A stretch of DNA of 64,000 bases from Planctomycetota bacterium (GCA_016712285.1 JADJRK010000001.1:3968001-4032000); one strand, 5' to 3'. Counted from the first letter of the stretch, positions 21,429 through 31,378 are shown. Notes: generated from the letters alone by a model not told the origin. Program-made: numbers and translations.

Positions 21429-24400
21429 TCACTTCTCCCAGGGCAGTTTCGGCTTTGGAATCTCGGGCAGTTTGGGCGTTTCCTTCGGCGTTTCGCCGGG
21501 GCCGGGCAGCTTGATCTTACCGCTGGCGACGTCTTTGGCGGCATCGATTCCGCGCTTCTGGAAGTCGCCAAAGTCTACGCCATACTTCTTGGCCAGCTCG
21601 CCGAAGTTCTTCGCGAAGTCGTCAATCCCCACCACCGTGCCAAGCTGCTTGACCAGTTCCTGCTCGGTCGGCCCGACAAGCGCCGGCGCGAACTTGCCCT
21701 GGGCGTCGAACATGCGCAGCGTCATGGGAAAGCCCATCGGGTAGGCCGTCATCAGCTTGTTCCAGGCAAACGTGAAGCTGTCGGCGGGAATGCCGAGTAT
21801 CGTGTTCTGGCCGGCTTTCTTGGCGGCAAACCCGTTTTTCAGGTTCACCTTGATCGTCAGGTCTTTCAGGTCGCTGGCGCCGCTGCCGGGGCTGTTGACC
21901 GTGCGCTGCTTGCCCGCCGCGTCGACGCTGCTGCACTCGCCAACTGCCTCAGGTACCAGCTCAAAGGGCAGGTTGAAATTCTTGTTCAGGTCGTTGCCGC
22001 CATAGCGCAGCGTGTTGACGATGCCGTCCACTAAGCCGCGCACGCCCGGCTGCTGCATGCTGGGCGAGAACACGCCCTTGGCGTCAAACACACCAAGCTG
22101 CAGCGTCAGGCCGCCGCCCTGCGAGGTCAGAAACGTATTGAACGCCTTGCAGAACTCGGGGGCGGGCAAGCCGGCAATGTTCGGCTGGCCCTGCTTTGGC
22201 GACACGCTCAGGTTCTGGGCCACGGCGCGCACACGCAGGCCACTCAGCGAGGCACTGTCAGCGCCCGGCGAGTTCAAGCCGCGCACCTCGCCCTTTTCGT
22301 CCATGCTGGCAAGCCGGATGCGTGAATCCGCATTGATGTTCAGCGGCAGGTTGAAGCTAGAGGCAAACTCGGCGCCGGTGTAGCTGAGCGCGCCGACCAG
22401 CGCGTCAACGAACCCGCGCGCGCCGGGGCTTTCGAACATCGGGCTGAACAGCGCGCCGTCAAACACCCGCGCCGTCACGTCCAGCTCGCCGTTGCTGCCC
22501 GCGAGAAACGCATTGAACCCGCGGCAAAAGTCATTTGCCGGCAGACCCAACACGCTGGTTTGGCCGGCTTTGGGTGACACGGTGAGTTTGGTGGCGCGAA
22601 TGCGCACGCGCAGGTTGGTCAGGTCGCTGCTGTCGCCGCCCGGGCTGAGGTAGCTGCGCACGCTGCCGTCGGGGTCGATGCTTTCCAACTTGAGCATCGC
22701 GTCGGCGGCGACAGTCACTGGCAGGTTGAAACTCTTGTTCAACTCCGTGCCGCTGTACTGGAACACGCTGACCATGGAATCGACAAGGCCGCGAATGCCC
22801 GGGCTTTCCAGCGCCGGGCTGAACACGCCATCGGCGCCCATGATGCGGGTGCGCAGGCGCAACCCGGCAGGCCCGAGGGAATCCATGAACAGGTTGAACG
22901 CCTTGCAGAAGTCGACGGCGGGAAGGCCCGCAATGCTGCTTTGCCCGGCCCTGGGCAAGATGCGGACGTCAGTCAGGTTCAATGAAACGCGCAGGTCGTT
23001 CAAGTCGTGGCGTGCCTCGCCGCCCATCGTCAATTTCGGGTCGCGTGTCGTGCCATCGGCGTTGACGCTGGCCAGGCCGACTTTGGCGTTGCTGCTGACA
23101 TCAAAGGGCAAATCGACCAGTGACTTGAGCTCAGGCGATGTCAGGTACAGCGCATTGATGGTCGCGTCCACGAAGGCCCGCAGGCCCGGCCGCTCCAGGC
23201 TTAGCGCAATCTTGTCGCGCCTGCCCGTAAAGCCGACCATCACGTCCAGGCCGCCCATGCCATCCACCACGCGGTTCAAGCCGCGCAGCACAAACTCGCC
23301 CGGAAGGCCCGCAAGCTCGCCTTCTTTCTCGGCAAAGCGAAGGCCTTTGACTTGCAGGCGCATACGCACTTCCACTCCGTCGTGCCATGTGAACGCGGCG
23401 CCGGGGGTGCCGTAGTTGCCCTGTTCGTCGCACGTGCCAAAGCTGATCGTCGCACCCTGGCCTTCCAGCGGCAGCGGCGACCCGCCGGCCAGATTGACGA
23501 TTGGCATCAGCGGAAACTCTTCCACCTGTATGCTGATGCCGCTCGGTGCCAACGCAGCCAGACCGTGATCGCCCGCATAGCCGCCAAACCAGATCGAGAA
23601 GCTGGCCTTGGCCGGGCTCGGAAACCCCGGCGGCTGTACCATGCCCGCGATCAGCATTTGCGTGCGGCTTGCCTTGTCGGCGTGGGTAGCGGCGTACCGA
23701 ACAAGGCTCAGGCGCGCGTCTTTCAGTGTGCCGCCAAAGATTTCGGTATCGACAAGGTTGCTGATGTCGAGCGACTTGATGCCCGCGCTGCCATCGACCT
23801 GTTCCAGCGTGAGCAGTTGCTCGGCATCAAAGCGCAGCGTCAGGCCCAGTTCAACGCGGCGGTCTGCGCTGCCATCAAGGTTTCCGGCAGCCTTGAATTT
23901 CATCGGCGCGCCGTGGGCTACGGGGTCGCTGCTCACGTCTTCGGCAGATAGTTCAATCTCCGTCACTTCGCTGACGAAGCGCTTGCCGTCAGGTTGCGCG
24001 AAGCTGGCGGTTAGCTTCTTGAGTGCCGCGTAACGCACCAGCACGGTGGGCTTGGCCTCTTCGGCGGCGAGCGCGCGCTTGACGAATGCCGCGCGGTCAG
24101 CCGGCCCCGGGTCGAGTATTGGCGCTTCGGGCTTGGTTTCGGGCTCGGGCTCTGCGGGTTCGGACTCTTTCTCTGAGTACTCTTTCAGCTTCTCAAGCAG
24201 GTCGCGCAATTCGTTCAGCTCTTCGCTTTCGAGCAGGTCTTTCACCTGCTTCAGGTACTCGTTCAACTCCGGCTGGTTGGTGTCGGTGGGTACTTCGTCT
24301 TTGCGCTTTTCCTTTTTCGCTGCGGGCGGGTGCGAATACCGGATCTCGGTCATCGATGCTTCGTTCACTACCAATCGCCGCTCCAGCAGCGGCCAGAACT

Positions 24401-24752
24401 CGATGTCGAGCGTGGCTTCGCCCAGGTACAGCACCTCGCGTTCTGTGCCGTCTTCCAGCGTCTGCCATGCGCGCAGGTCGCGGACTGTCAGCTTGGGGCC
24501 GAAGATGCTGAACGAAACATTGTCGACTTCGGCTTGGCCGTTCTCGCCGGCGCTGACCCTGGCGGCCGCCACCAGCTGGTCGGCCAGCACGCCGTCAATC
24601 GTGAAGAAGTAGACCAGACCCGCGATCAGCAGCAGGCCCGGCAGTAGCACCACGGCCTTGAGGCGCAGGGGCCCGGCGCGCTTGGGTGCTTCCGGATTTG
24701 GCGCCTCGGTTTCAGCCGGGGCGCTGTCTTGAGCGTCAACCGACGAAGACAT
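21429..24752 (-). CDS. Large single-TM periplasmic repeat protein (TIGR03545-like)
   Basis: 1107 residues. N-terminal membrane segment at about 31-50 (AVVLLPGLLLIAGLVYF), then an extracytoplasmic part with AsmA-like features (VDNVSFSIFGPKLTVRDLRA) and a Lys/Glu coiled coil around 155-200. From about residue 500 to 1030 there are tandem repeats of roughly 130-135 residues. Each contains P-x-x-GQ-x-x-(I/V)xGLPA-x-(D/E)FC-(K/R)-x-FN, FSP-x-x-x-(S/Q)PG-x-RG-(L/F)VD and F-N-L-P. The C-terminus is Pro/Lys-rich. Together with the upstream small membrane protein it resembles the TIGR03545/TIGR03546 two-gene pair of outer-membrane bacteria; this recall is from memory. Function unknown, possibly envelope lipid transport. 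Confidence 0.75.
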   Translation of the reverse strand: MSSSVDAQDSAPAETEAPNPEAPKRAGPLRLKAVVLLPGLLLIAGLVYFFTIDGVLADQLVAAARVSAGENGQAEVDNVSFSIFGPKLTVRDLRAWQTLEDGTEREVLYLGEATLDIEFWPLLERRLVVNEASMTEIRYSHPPAAKKEKRKDEVPTDTNQPELNEYLKQVKDLLESEELNELRDLLEKLKEYSEKESEPAEPEPETKPEAPILDPGPADRAAFVKRALAAEEAKPTVLVRYAALKKLTASFAQPDGKRFVSEVTEIELSAEDVSSDPVAHGAPMKFKAAGNLDGSADRRVELGLTLRFDAEQLLTLEQVDGSAGIKSLDISNLVDTEIFGGTLKDARLSLVRYAATHADKASRTQMLIAGMVQPPGFPSPAKASFSIWFGGYAGDHGLAALAPSGISIQVEEFPLMPIVNLAGGSPLPLEGQGATISFGTCDEQGNYGTPGAAFTWHDGVEVRMRLQVKGLRFAEKEGELAGLPGEFVLRGLNRVVDGMGGLDVMVGFTGRRDKIALSLERPGLRAFVDATINALYLTSPELKSLVDLPFDVSSNAKVGLASVNADGTTRDPKLTMGGEARHDLNDLRVSLNLTDVRILPRAGQSSIAGLPAVDFCKAFNLFMDSLGPAGLRLRTRIMGADGVFSPALESPGIRGLVDSMVSVFQYSGTELNKSFNLPVTVAADAMLKLESIDPDGSVRSYLSPGGDSSDLTNLRVRIRATKLTVSPKAGQTSVLGLPANDFCRGFNAFLAGSNGELDVTARVFDGALFSPMFESPGARGFVDALVGALSYTGAEFASSFNLPLNINADSRIRLASMDEKGEVRGLNSPGADSASLSGLRVRAVAQNLSVSPKQGQPNIAGLPAPEFCKAFNTFLTSQGGGLTLQLGVFDAKGVFSPSMQQPGVRGLVDGIVNTLRYGGNDLNKNFNLPFELVPEAVGECSSVDAAGKQRTVNSPGSGASDLKDLTIKVNLKNGFAAKKAGQNTILGIPADSFTFAWNKLMTAYPMGFPMTLRMFDAQGKFAPALVGPTEQELVKQLGTVVGIDDFAKNFGELAKKYGVDFGDFQKRGIDAAKDVASGKIKLPGPGETPKETPKLPEIPKPKLPWEK

Positions 24753-25254
24753 AGCGCAGCCCCTTGAACAGCCAGACTTTGGAAGCCCACTTCATGAAGC
24801 GCGAGTTCTTCAGGCGCTTGTCCATCCACTCGCGAAACCGTGTCCAGAGCGCAGCCATGGACACGAACAGCGGCAGCGCAAGGATCAGCCAGATCGCAAT
24901 CGCGCCCGCGACGTCGAAGTAGTCAAGGCGCAACCAGGCCAGAATCGGCGTGCTCGCGGCAGCCACTAGCGGGCTCTGCGGCGCGATATCCAGGGCGGCT
25001 TCGCCCACGGGCCGGATGACCGGCACTTGCAGCAGCCATGCCAGCAGGCGAAAGGTGCCAAAGCTGAACATCGCGCTGCCGAAGTGAACGTTCAGCAGCA
25101 GGATCAGTGTGAAGACGGCCAGGGTCCCCAGGCCAAGGGGCAGCAGCCCGGCCAGCGCGCCAAGCGTGAAGCCAAGCGCGATCTGCCAGGGCCGCACGTC
25201 GGAATTCAGGGTCTTGTAAACCCAGCGCGTGAACTTGAAGAGGATGAGCCACAT
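24736..25254 (-). CDS. Small polytopic membrane protein (TIGR03546/DUF2062-like)
   Basis: 172 residues with about four membrane segments. The region PWQIALGFTLGALAGLLPLG is typical of DUF2062-related proteins, followed by LLLNVHFGSAMFSFGTFRLLAW. Its 3' end overlaps the start of the large periplasmic gene by 17 bp, so the two are translationally coupled and their products probably act together in the inner membrane. Function unknown. Confidence 0.78.
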   Translation of the reverse strand: MWLILFKFTRWVYKTLNSDVRPWQIALGFTLGALAGLLPLGLGTLAVFTLILLLNVHFGSAMFSFGTFRLLAWLLQVPVIRPVGEAALDIAPQSPLVAAASTPILAWLRLDYFDVAGAIAIWLILALPLFVSMAALWTRFREWMDKRLKNSRFMKWASKVWLFKGLRYVFVG

Positions 25255-25422
25255 GGTGAATCCCGCAAACGTTTGGGACTGGTTTGATGTAAGGCTCCAA
25301 ACGGGTCAAGAGCAGAGGCCAAGCCGGCGGGTCTTGGCTCAGGAGCAATCGGGATTCTAGTCGCGTTTGGCTTGGCGGGCACCGCCAATCCGGATGAGTG
25401 TTGAAATCACGTGGATCACCCA

Positions 25423-25450
25423 TTGCGGAGCAAAAGGCGGTTGCTATCTT
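25423..25450 (+). promoter_or_regulatory. Putative promoter of the tRNA-tuf operon
   Basis: TTGCGG (25423-25428), 16-bp spacer, TATCTT (25445-25450), about 26 bp before the first tRNA. The rest of 25255-25422 shows no gene. Confidence 0.45.
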
Positions 25451-25475
25451 CTCCGCTCCAATTTTGGCGCGGTGC

Positions 25476-25550
25476 GCCGGCGTAGCTCAATGGCAGAGCA
25501 CTGGTTTTGTAAACCAGCGGTTGCGAGTTCGATTCTCGCCGCCGGCTCCA
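25476..25550 (+). tRNA. tRNA-Thr(TGT)
   Basis: Complete cloverleaf: acceptor GCCGGCG/CGCCGGC, anticodon arm CTGGT/ACCAG with loop TTTGTAA (anticodon TGT), standard T arm, encoded CCA. First of four tRNAs ahead of tuf. Confidence 0.95.
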
Positions 25551-25664
25551 GCCAAACTAAGCCGAAGCCCCGCATCGACTGAGGGTTGCAGCACAATTGA
25601 AAATTGAACACCGGCAGGCGCGGTGCGCGGATACAGGACGCAGGTTAGCCAAGGCGAGACAGCC

Positions 25665-25750
25665 GGGCGGATACCCAAGTGGCCAAAGGGGCCTGACTGT
25701 AAATCAGGTGGCTAATGCCTTCGAAGGTTCGAATCCTTCTCCGCCCACCA
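25665..25750 (+). tRNA. tRNA-Tyr(GTA)
   Basis: Complete class II tRNA: acceptor GGGCGGA/TCCGCCC, anticodon arm CCTGA/TCAGG with loop CTGTAAA (anticodon GTA, normal U33), long variable arm, T arm, encoded CCA. It contrasts with the defective Tyr-like element at 20275. Confidence 0.95.
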
Positions 25751-25785
25751 GTCCTTTGCAGCGGGGCTTTGTTGAAACGGACAAA

Positions 25786-25860
25786 GCGGGTGTAGCTCAG
25801 TGGTAGAGCATCTGCCTTCCAAGCAGACGGTCGTGGGTTCGAGCCCCATCGCCCGCTCCA
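25786..25860 (+). tRNA. tRNA-Gly(TCC)
   Basis: Acceptor GCGGGTG/CGCCCGC, anticodon arm TCTGC/GCAGA with loop CTTCCAA (anticodon TCC), standard D and T arms, encoded CCA. Confidence 0.95.
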
Positions 25861-25909
25861 GACTTGAGCCCGCGTGCAGCAGTCGCGGGCATGGGCTTAC
25901 CTGGCTCAG

Positions 25910-25984
25910 GCTGCCCTAGCTCAGTGGTAGAGCACGTCCTTGGTAAGGACGAGGTCATGGGTTCAAATCCCATGGGCAGCTCCA
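25910..25984 (+). tRNA. tRNA-Thr(GGT)
   Basis: Acceptor GCTGCCC/GGGCAGC, anticodon arm CGTCC/GGACG with loop TTGGTAA (anticodon GGT), encoded CCA. Last tRNA before tuf. Confidence 0.95.
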
Positions 25985-26154
25985 GACTTGGCGCGCTGCG
26001 CTGTCGGTAGTTTGAAGTGAGAAGTCGTTTGAAAATTGCTTAAAGGGCACGGCCCCAGTGTGGGAACGTGCAGAACATGGGACAGCTCCCGTGGTGGCTT
26101 TCCGGCCAACTGGCCGGCACTTACGGGCGCACTTCAGGGTAAGGGTAGATCGCC

Positions 26155-27354
<1,200 letters not shown>

Positions 27355-27373
27355 ACGGAAACAGAGGGCTGAT

Positions 27374-27400
27374 CGGCGGCGGATCGAGTGTCCGCCGCCG
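27374..27400 (+). terminator. Hairpin between tuf and rpmG
   Basis: Perfect 10-bp stem 27374-27383 with 27391-27400 and a seven-base loop. No T-tract, so probably a pause or partial terminator or RNA processing site that lets tuf be made in excess. Confidence 0.5.
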
Positions 27401-27425
27401 GTTCTGTCCCCGGACGAGAACGACC

Positions 27426-27593
27426 ATGGCAGGCGACAATCGCGAGTACGTGTTCATGGAATGCACCGAGACCGGCGTGCGCTATTACCGCACGCAGAAG
27501 CGGGTCAAGGGCCAGAACATCAAGAAGCTCGAACTGAAGAAGTACAGCAGCAAGCTGAAGAAGCACACCGTGCACAAGGAAAAGAAAAAGTAG
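27426..27593 (+). CDS. rpmG: 50S ribosomal protein L33
   Basis: Small bL33 protein of the large subunit, 55 residues. The YVFMECTETGVRYYRTQKR region and the Lys-rich C-terminus (KKYSSKLKKHTVHKEKKK) match the family. Only one cysteine remains, so this is the zinc-free (C-minus) form, while S14 and L36 in this window keep their zinc cysteines. ATG 27426 follows the hairpin after tuf. It sits in the widespread tuf-rpmG-tRNA-Trp-secE-nusG order. Confidence 0.92.
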   Translation: MAGDNREYVFMECTETGVRYYRTQKRVKGQNIKKLELKKYSSKLKKHTVHKEKKK

Positions 27594-27673
27594 GGTTGAG
27601 TTCACGAGTTCTGAGTTCCGCGTTCGCTTGTGACGCAATCAACCCGGAACCTGGAACACAGAACTCAGAACTC
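27593..27673. repeat. Inverted heptamer repeat (GAACTCA type)
   Basis: Between rpmG and tRNA-Trp. GAGTTCTGAGTTC at 27606-27618 and its exact complement at 27661-27673 form a 13-bp inverted repeat, and GGGTTGA (27593-27599) pairs with TCAACCC (27639-27645). The right side also contains GGAACCTGGAACACA, more of the same word. Confidence 0.7.
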
Positions 27674-27676
27674 GAT

Positions 27677-27752
27677 ACGGCGGTAGCTCAACTGGCAGAG
27701 CAGCGGTTTCCAAAACCGCAGGTTGGGGGTTCGATTCCCTCCCGCCGTGCCA
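27677..27752 (+). tRNA. tRNA-Trp(CCA)
   Basis: Acceptor ACGGCGG/CCGCCGT, discriminator G, encoded CCA. Anticodon arm GCGGT/ACCGC with loop TTCCAAA (anticodon CCA). It lies just before secE, a common position. Confidence 0.95.
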
Positions 27753-27834
27753 GATTTCAGGTTCCGGTCAGTCTTTCCGGCGCGTTTCGCAGGCTCGCAG
27801 TTGCTGGTCAATCGCAGTACCAGGAAATCAGACG

Positions 27835-28380
27835 ATGGCGCTTTTCGAGAGCTACAGGCGAGGGGCAGGACGCAAGACGCGGGGTTTCGCGACCGCGCTG
27901 CTGTTGTTGCTGCTGGCCTGGATGAGCTACGCCTTCCTGAACTATGGCAACACCCGCCTCGACCGTCTGCTGCAGTTCGAAGATCCGTTCTTCGGCAAGC
28001 AGCTTGTGCAGGGCGGCGGTGCGCTGACCGAATGGGTTACCTGGAGCATGTTCATCGCGCTGGGCATGTTCATCGTCGGCCTGGTCGCCTTGCGCGCGTG
28101 GCTGAACCGCCCGCGCTTTGCCGACCTGCTGATTGAGACCGAAGCCGAGCTGCGGCGCGTGCGCTGGGCGCCCCGCAAAGAAACGAATCGCGCCACCGGC
28201 GTTGTGCTGTACTTCGTGCTGTGGTTCGCGATTTTCATGTTCGTGTACGACCTGACCTTCACCATGGGCATCGGCATGCTGCAGGGCCAAAAGTGGAGTG
28301 AAGTCGGCTGGGGCCGTATCGCGACGATGGTGTTCCGGCTAGACCCGACAGATGAAGCCGACAAGGCAGAGGGCAAATAG
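27835..28380 (+). CDS. secE: Preprotein translocase subunit SecE (long form)
   Basis: Clamp subunit of the SecYEG channel. 181 residues, much longer than the 60-125 typical. The conserved SecE part is at about 100-140: E-x-E-L-R-R-V-R-W-A-P-R-K-E-T followed by a membrane segment (VVLYFVLWFAIFMFVYD). Two additional membrane segments precede it at about 17-36 and 66-88. The C-terminal 35 residues are extra. It sits between tRNA-Trp and nusG as usual. Confidence 0.9.
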   Translation: MALFESYRRGAGRKTRGFATALLLLLLAWMSYAFLNYGNTRLDRLLQFEDPFFGKQLVQGGGALTEWVTWSMFIALGMFIVGLVALRAWLNRPRFADLLIETEAELRRVRWAPRKETNRATGVVLYFVLWFAIFMFVYDLTFTMGIGMLQGQKWSEVGWGRIATMVFRLDPTDEADKAEGK

Positions 28381-28399
28381 CGTGTTGGAGAGCCCGGCC

Positions 28400-28975
28400 A
28401 TGAAGATGTGGTATTGCCTGCGCGTGCAAAGCTCGCGCGAGGAAAAGATCAAGGAAAACCTGGAGAAGCGCGTGAAAGCGCGCGGTCTTGAGGGTTTGTT
28501 TGAGCGCATGGTGATCCCGATGGAAACCGTGCAGGAGATCAAGGGCGGCAAGAAGCGTGAACGCAAGCGCAAGATGCACCCGGGTTACCTGTACCTGGAA
28601 ATCGAGACCGAGGAAGACAAGTCTGACAACCCCGACCAGCGCTGGCGCATCAACGGCGAGGCCTACCACCTGATTCGCGAGACGCCTGGCGTCGGCGACT
28701 TCGTGGGCGACCGCGACCAGCCGGTGCCAATGACCGAAGAAGACGTGCGCCGCATTCTGCGCATCTCGGAGCCGGCCGAGGCGGGCGACGAGCCGGTGGT
28801 GAAAGTGGAGTTTGCCAAGGGCGACGCCGTCAAGATCAAGGACGGCCCCTTTGACGGGTTTGAAGGCCACGTGGAAGAGGTTGACGCCGAGAACGGCCGC
28901 GTGCAGGTGATCGTGACGATCTTCGGCCGTGCAACCCCGGTGGGCCTGGAGTACTGGCAAGTCGAGAAGGTGTAA
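28400..28975 (+). CDS. nusG: Transcription termination/antitermination factor NusG
   Basis: Binds RNA polymerase to prevent pausing and links it to Rho or the ribosome. 191 residues from ATG 28400, with GGAG at 28387-28390 and the canonical MWYCLRVQSSREEKI beginning. The N-terminal NGN domain is interrupted by a charged segment (about 60-90), and the C-terminal KOW domain is clear (G-D-A-V-K-I-K-D-G-P-F and Y-W-Q-V-E-K-V). Confidence 0.94.
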   Translation: MKMWYCLRVQSSREEKIKENLEKRVKARGLEGLFERMVIPMETVQEIKGGKKRERKRKMHPGYLYLEIETEEDKSDNPDQRWRINGEAYHLIRETPGVGDFVGDRDQPVPMTEEDVRRILRISEPAEAGDEPVVKVEFAKGDAVKIKDGPFDGFEGHVEEVDAENGRVQVIVTIFGRATPVGLEYWQVEKV

Positions 28976-28982
28976 GGGATCT

Positions 28983-29019
28983 GGCTCCTTTTGCGGAGCG
29001 CAGCGGAGCAAAAGGTGCC
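28983..29019. repeat. Palindromic hairpin between nusG and rplK
   Basis: CCTTTTGC (28987-28994) pairs with GCAAAAGG (29008-29015), extended by GGC/GCC with one T-T mismatch. The loop GGAGCGCAGCGGA is itself near-repetitive. I recall similar GGCTCCTTTTGC...GCAAAAGGTGCC elements in planctomycete spacers. Confidence 0.6.
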
Positions 29020-29058
29020 TGACCCGCTCGCCGGGCCGGCACGAAGGATGGAACGGAC

Positions 29059-29487
29059 ATGGCAAAAGAAATCATGGCGAAGGTGAAGCTGCAGTGCGTG
29101 GGTGGCCAGGCCACCCCGGCGCCCCCGGTGGGCCCCGCACTCGGCCAGCACGGCGTGAACATCGCCGACTTCGTGAAGCGCTTTAACGACCGCACGCGCG
29201 AAAAGATGATGGGCATGGTCACGCCCGTCGAGATCACGATTTTCAAGGACCGCAGCTTCGACTTCATTCTCAAGAAGCCGCCGGCCAGCATCCTGATCAA
29301 GACCGAGCTCAAGCTGAAAAGCGGCAGCAAGACCCCCGGCCGTGAAACGGTCACCACAATCACGGACGCGCAGCTGGCCAAGATCGCCGAGATCAAGATG
29401 AGCGACCTGAACAGCGGCAGCCTGGAAGCGGCCAAGAAAGTTATCGCCGGCACCGCCCGCAGCATGGGCATCGCCGTGAAGGGCTAA
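29059..29487 (+). CDS. rplK: 50S ribosomal protein L11
   Basis: 142 residues, standard. uL11 builds the GTPase-associated centre with L10/L7/L12. The Pro-rich N-terminal signature ATPAPPVGPALGQHGVNI and the RNA-binding C-terminal domain (KIAEIKMSDLNSGSLEAAKKVIAGTARSMGI, paraphrased as the family signature region near residues 108-140) are present. First of rplKAJL. Confidence 0.96.
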   Translation: MAKEIMAKVKLQCVGGQATPAPPVGPALGQHGVNIADFVKRFNDRTREKMMGMVTPVEITIFKDRSFDFILKKPPASILIKTELKLKSGSKTPGRETVTTITDAQLAKIAEIKMSDLNSGSLEAAKKVIAGTARSMGIAVKG

Positions 29488-29591
29488 GCCATTCCGGAGT
29501 CGGGGCCAACAAACGAAAACCGCAACCCGCGGACTGTCGGCGGGAAGCGTAAACAGGCAGGAGACAGCGGCAGCACTGCCCAGGAGGATCG

Positions 29592-30284
29592 ATGGCAAAT
29601 AAATTCCGCAGCAAGAAGTACAGGGAAGGCTCGAAACATGTCGAGGTCGGTCGCCGTTACTCTATCGAAGAAGCGATCGAGATTCTCGCAAAGTTCCCGA
29701 AGACGAAGTTCGACGAGACCGTGAACCTCGCGGTCAAGCTCAATGTCGATCCTCGGAAAGCCGAGCAGAACCTTCGCGGCGCCATCTCGCTGCCCCACGG
29801 GGTCGGCAAGGCGCAGCGCGTGGTGGCCTTCGTGGAAGGCGACGCCGCTGAGAAGGCCCTGGCAGCAGGTGCCGTGGCTGTCGGCGGCGCTGAGCTGGCA
29901 AAACGCATTGAGGAAGGCTGGATGGATTTTGACAAAGCCATCGCCCATCCCAGCCAGATGCGCCATGTCGGCCGGCTTGGCAAAGTTCTCGGTCCCAAGG
30001 GGTTGATGCCCACGCCCAAGGCGGGCACGGTGACTGAGGACGTGGTCTCCGCGGTGAAAGAATTCGCCGCGGGTAAACTTGAATTCCGCACAGACGCGGG
30101 TGGCAACATCCACATGCCGCTGGGTAAGCGCAGCTTCAGCAACGCCAAGCTGCTCGACAACCTCAAGCATGTGCTGGACCACCTGAAGGGACTGCGTCCG
30201 TCGGCTGTGAAAGGCGCGTACATCGAAAAGGTCAGCCTGTCGGGCACAATGACCCCCGGTGTGCACGTAGCGGTGGAGCAGTAA
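29592..30284 (+). CDS. rplA: 50S ribosomal protein L1
   Basis: 230 residues, standard length. uL1 forms the L1 stalk for E-site tRNA release and in many bacteria represses its own operon. The signature MRHVGRLGKVLGPKGLMPTPK is present near residue 120. ATG 29592 has GGAGG at 29582-29586. It is followed by rplJ after 2 bp. Confidence 0.96.
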   Translation: MANKFRSKKYREGSKHVEVGRRYSIEEAIEILAKFPKTKFDETVNLAVKLNVDPRKAEQNLRGAISLPHGVGKAQRVVAFVEGDAAEKALAAGAVAVGGAELAKRIEEGWMDFDKAIAHPSQMRHVGRLGKVLGPKGLMPTPKAGTVTEDVVSAVKEFAAGKLEFRTDAGGNIHMPLGKRSFSNAKLLDNLKHVLDHLKGLRPSAVKGAYIEKVSLSGTMTPGVHVAVEQ

Positions 30285-30286
30285 TC

Positions 30287-30823
30287 ATGCCGAATACACT
30301 GAACACACTGCTTGTGGACCAGTACCAGCGCTCGCTGGGTGACGTCTCTGAAGTCGTCGTGATCGACTACAGCGGGCTGAACAGCGAGAAGATGGCCGAG
30401 TTCCGCACCGAGCTTCGCAAGGCGCGCTTGACGATGGAAGTCGTCAAGAACCGCATTGCAATCAATGCGCTCAAAGAGCGCGGGCTGAAGGCCCTGCTTG
30501 AGTCCGACCGCGCACCCGACATGTTCAAGGGCCCGACCGCGTTTCTTTACGGCGCGGAAGGTGCAGTGGACGCAGCCAAGTTCGCAACCAAGTGGCTGAA
30601 GGGCAACGTCAAGACGATCACGGTCAAGGGCGGCCAGATGGGTAATGACGTGCTGAGCGCCGACGGCGTGCAGCAGGTCTCGACCCTGCCCGGCAAGAAA
30701 GAGCTGCTGGGCAAGATGGCCGGTGGGTTCCTGGCGATGCCGCAGAAGGTGGCCGCCACGTTCCAGACCGGGTACTTGCAGGTGCTGTGGGCTTTTGCAG
30801 CCCTGGAAGAAAAGCTGGAGTAG
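30287..30823 (+). CDS. rplJ: 50S ribosomal protein L10
   Basis: 178 residues. uL10 anchors L7/L12 dimers at the stalk base. An N-terminal RNA-binding half (VVIDYSGLNSEKMAEFR, KNRIAINAL) and a C-terminal helix for L12 binding are recognisable. It starts two bases after the rplA stop. Confidence 0.94.
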   Translation: MPNTLNTLLVDQYQRSLGDVSEVVVIDYSGLNSEKMAEFRTELRKARLTMEVVKNRIAINALKERGLKALLESDRAPDMFKGPTAFLYGAEGAVDAAKFATKWLKGNVKTITVKGGQMGNDVLSADGVQQVSTLPGKKELLGKMAGGFLAMPQKVAATFQTGYLQVLWAFAALEEKLE

Positions 30824-30835
30824 CTGGAAAAACAG

Positions 30836-30968
30836 GGTTGATTGGGGATTGCGGAAAGCGGATTTGGGATTAAACCGCTCCGCTCAAATTGACGAATCGA
30901 ACAAGTCGGGCCAGGACACGGAACACGCGGCGCACGAAAAACCGCACACCGCAATCCGAAGCCCGCAA
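30836..30968. repeat. Inverted heptamer repeat (GGGGATT type)
   Basis: In the 156-bp gap between rplJ and rplL. The left side carries GATTGGGGATTGCGG and GGATTTGGGATT. The right side carries CCGCAATCC (30949-30957), which pairs with GGATTGCGG (30846-30854), then GCCCGCAAT. This is unusual because rplJ and rplL are normally almost contiguous. Confidence 0.6.
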
Positions 30969-30979
30969 TGGAGAGTGTC

Positions 30980-31378
30980 ATGCCGGAAGCTGCTGAAAAG
31001 GTACAGAAGGTTCTCGACGAGGTTGCCACGTGGTCGCTGCTCGAAGTCCGTGACTTCGTGAAGGCCTTCGAGGACAAGTTTGACGTCAAGGCCCAGGCCG
31101 CCGTTGCGGTTGCCGCAGGCCCTGCCGCTGGTGGCGATGCCCCGGCTGCCGCCGCCGAAAAGACCGAGTTCATCGTGATGCTCAGCGGCATCACCGACCC
31201 GAACAAGAAGATTCCGGTGATCAAGGTGGTCCGCGAACTCACGAACCTGGGTCTGGCGGAAGCCAAGAAGCTGGTCGAGGAAGCGCCCAAGCCGGTCAAG
31301 GAAGGCGTGAACAAGGCCGACGCCGACGCAATGAAGAAGAAGCTGGAAGACGCCGGCGCCAAGGTCGACCTGAAGTAG
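30980..31378 (+). CDS. rplL: 50S ribosomal protein L7/L12
   Basis: 132 residues. bL12 dimers recruit translation GTPases. N-terminal dimerisation helix, Ala-rich hinge (about 40-58), and the C-terminal domain with IPVIKVVRELTNLGLAEAKKLVEEAP-type signature near residues 78-105. ATG 30980 is preferred over 30968 because GGAG at 30970-30973 is six bases upstream. Confidence 0.95.
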   Translation: MPEAAEKVQKVLDEVATWSLLEVRDFVKAFEDKFDVKAQAAVAVAAGPAAGGDAPAAAAEKTEFIVMLSGITDPNKKIPVIKVVRELTNLGLAEAKKLVEEAPKPVKEGVNKADADAMKKKLEDAGAKVDLK

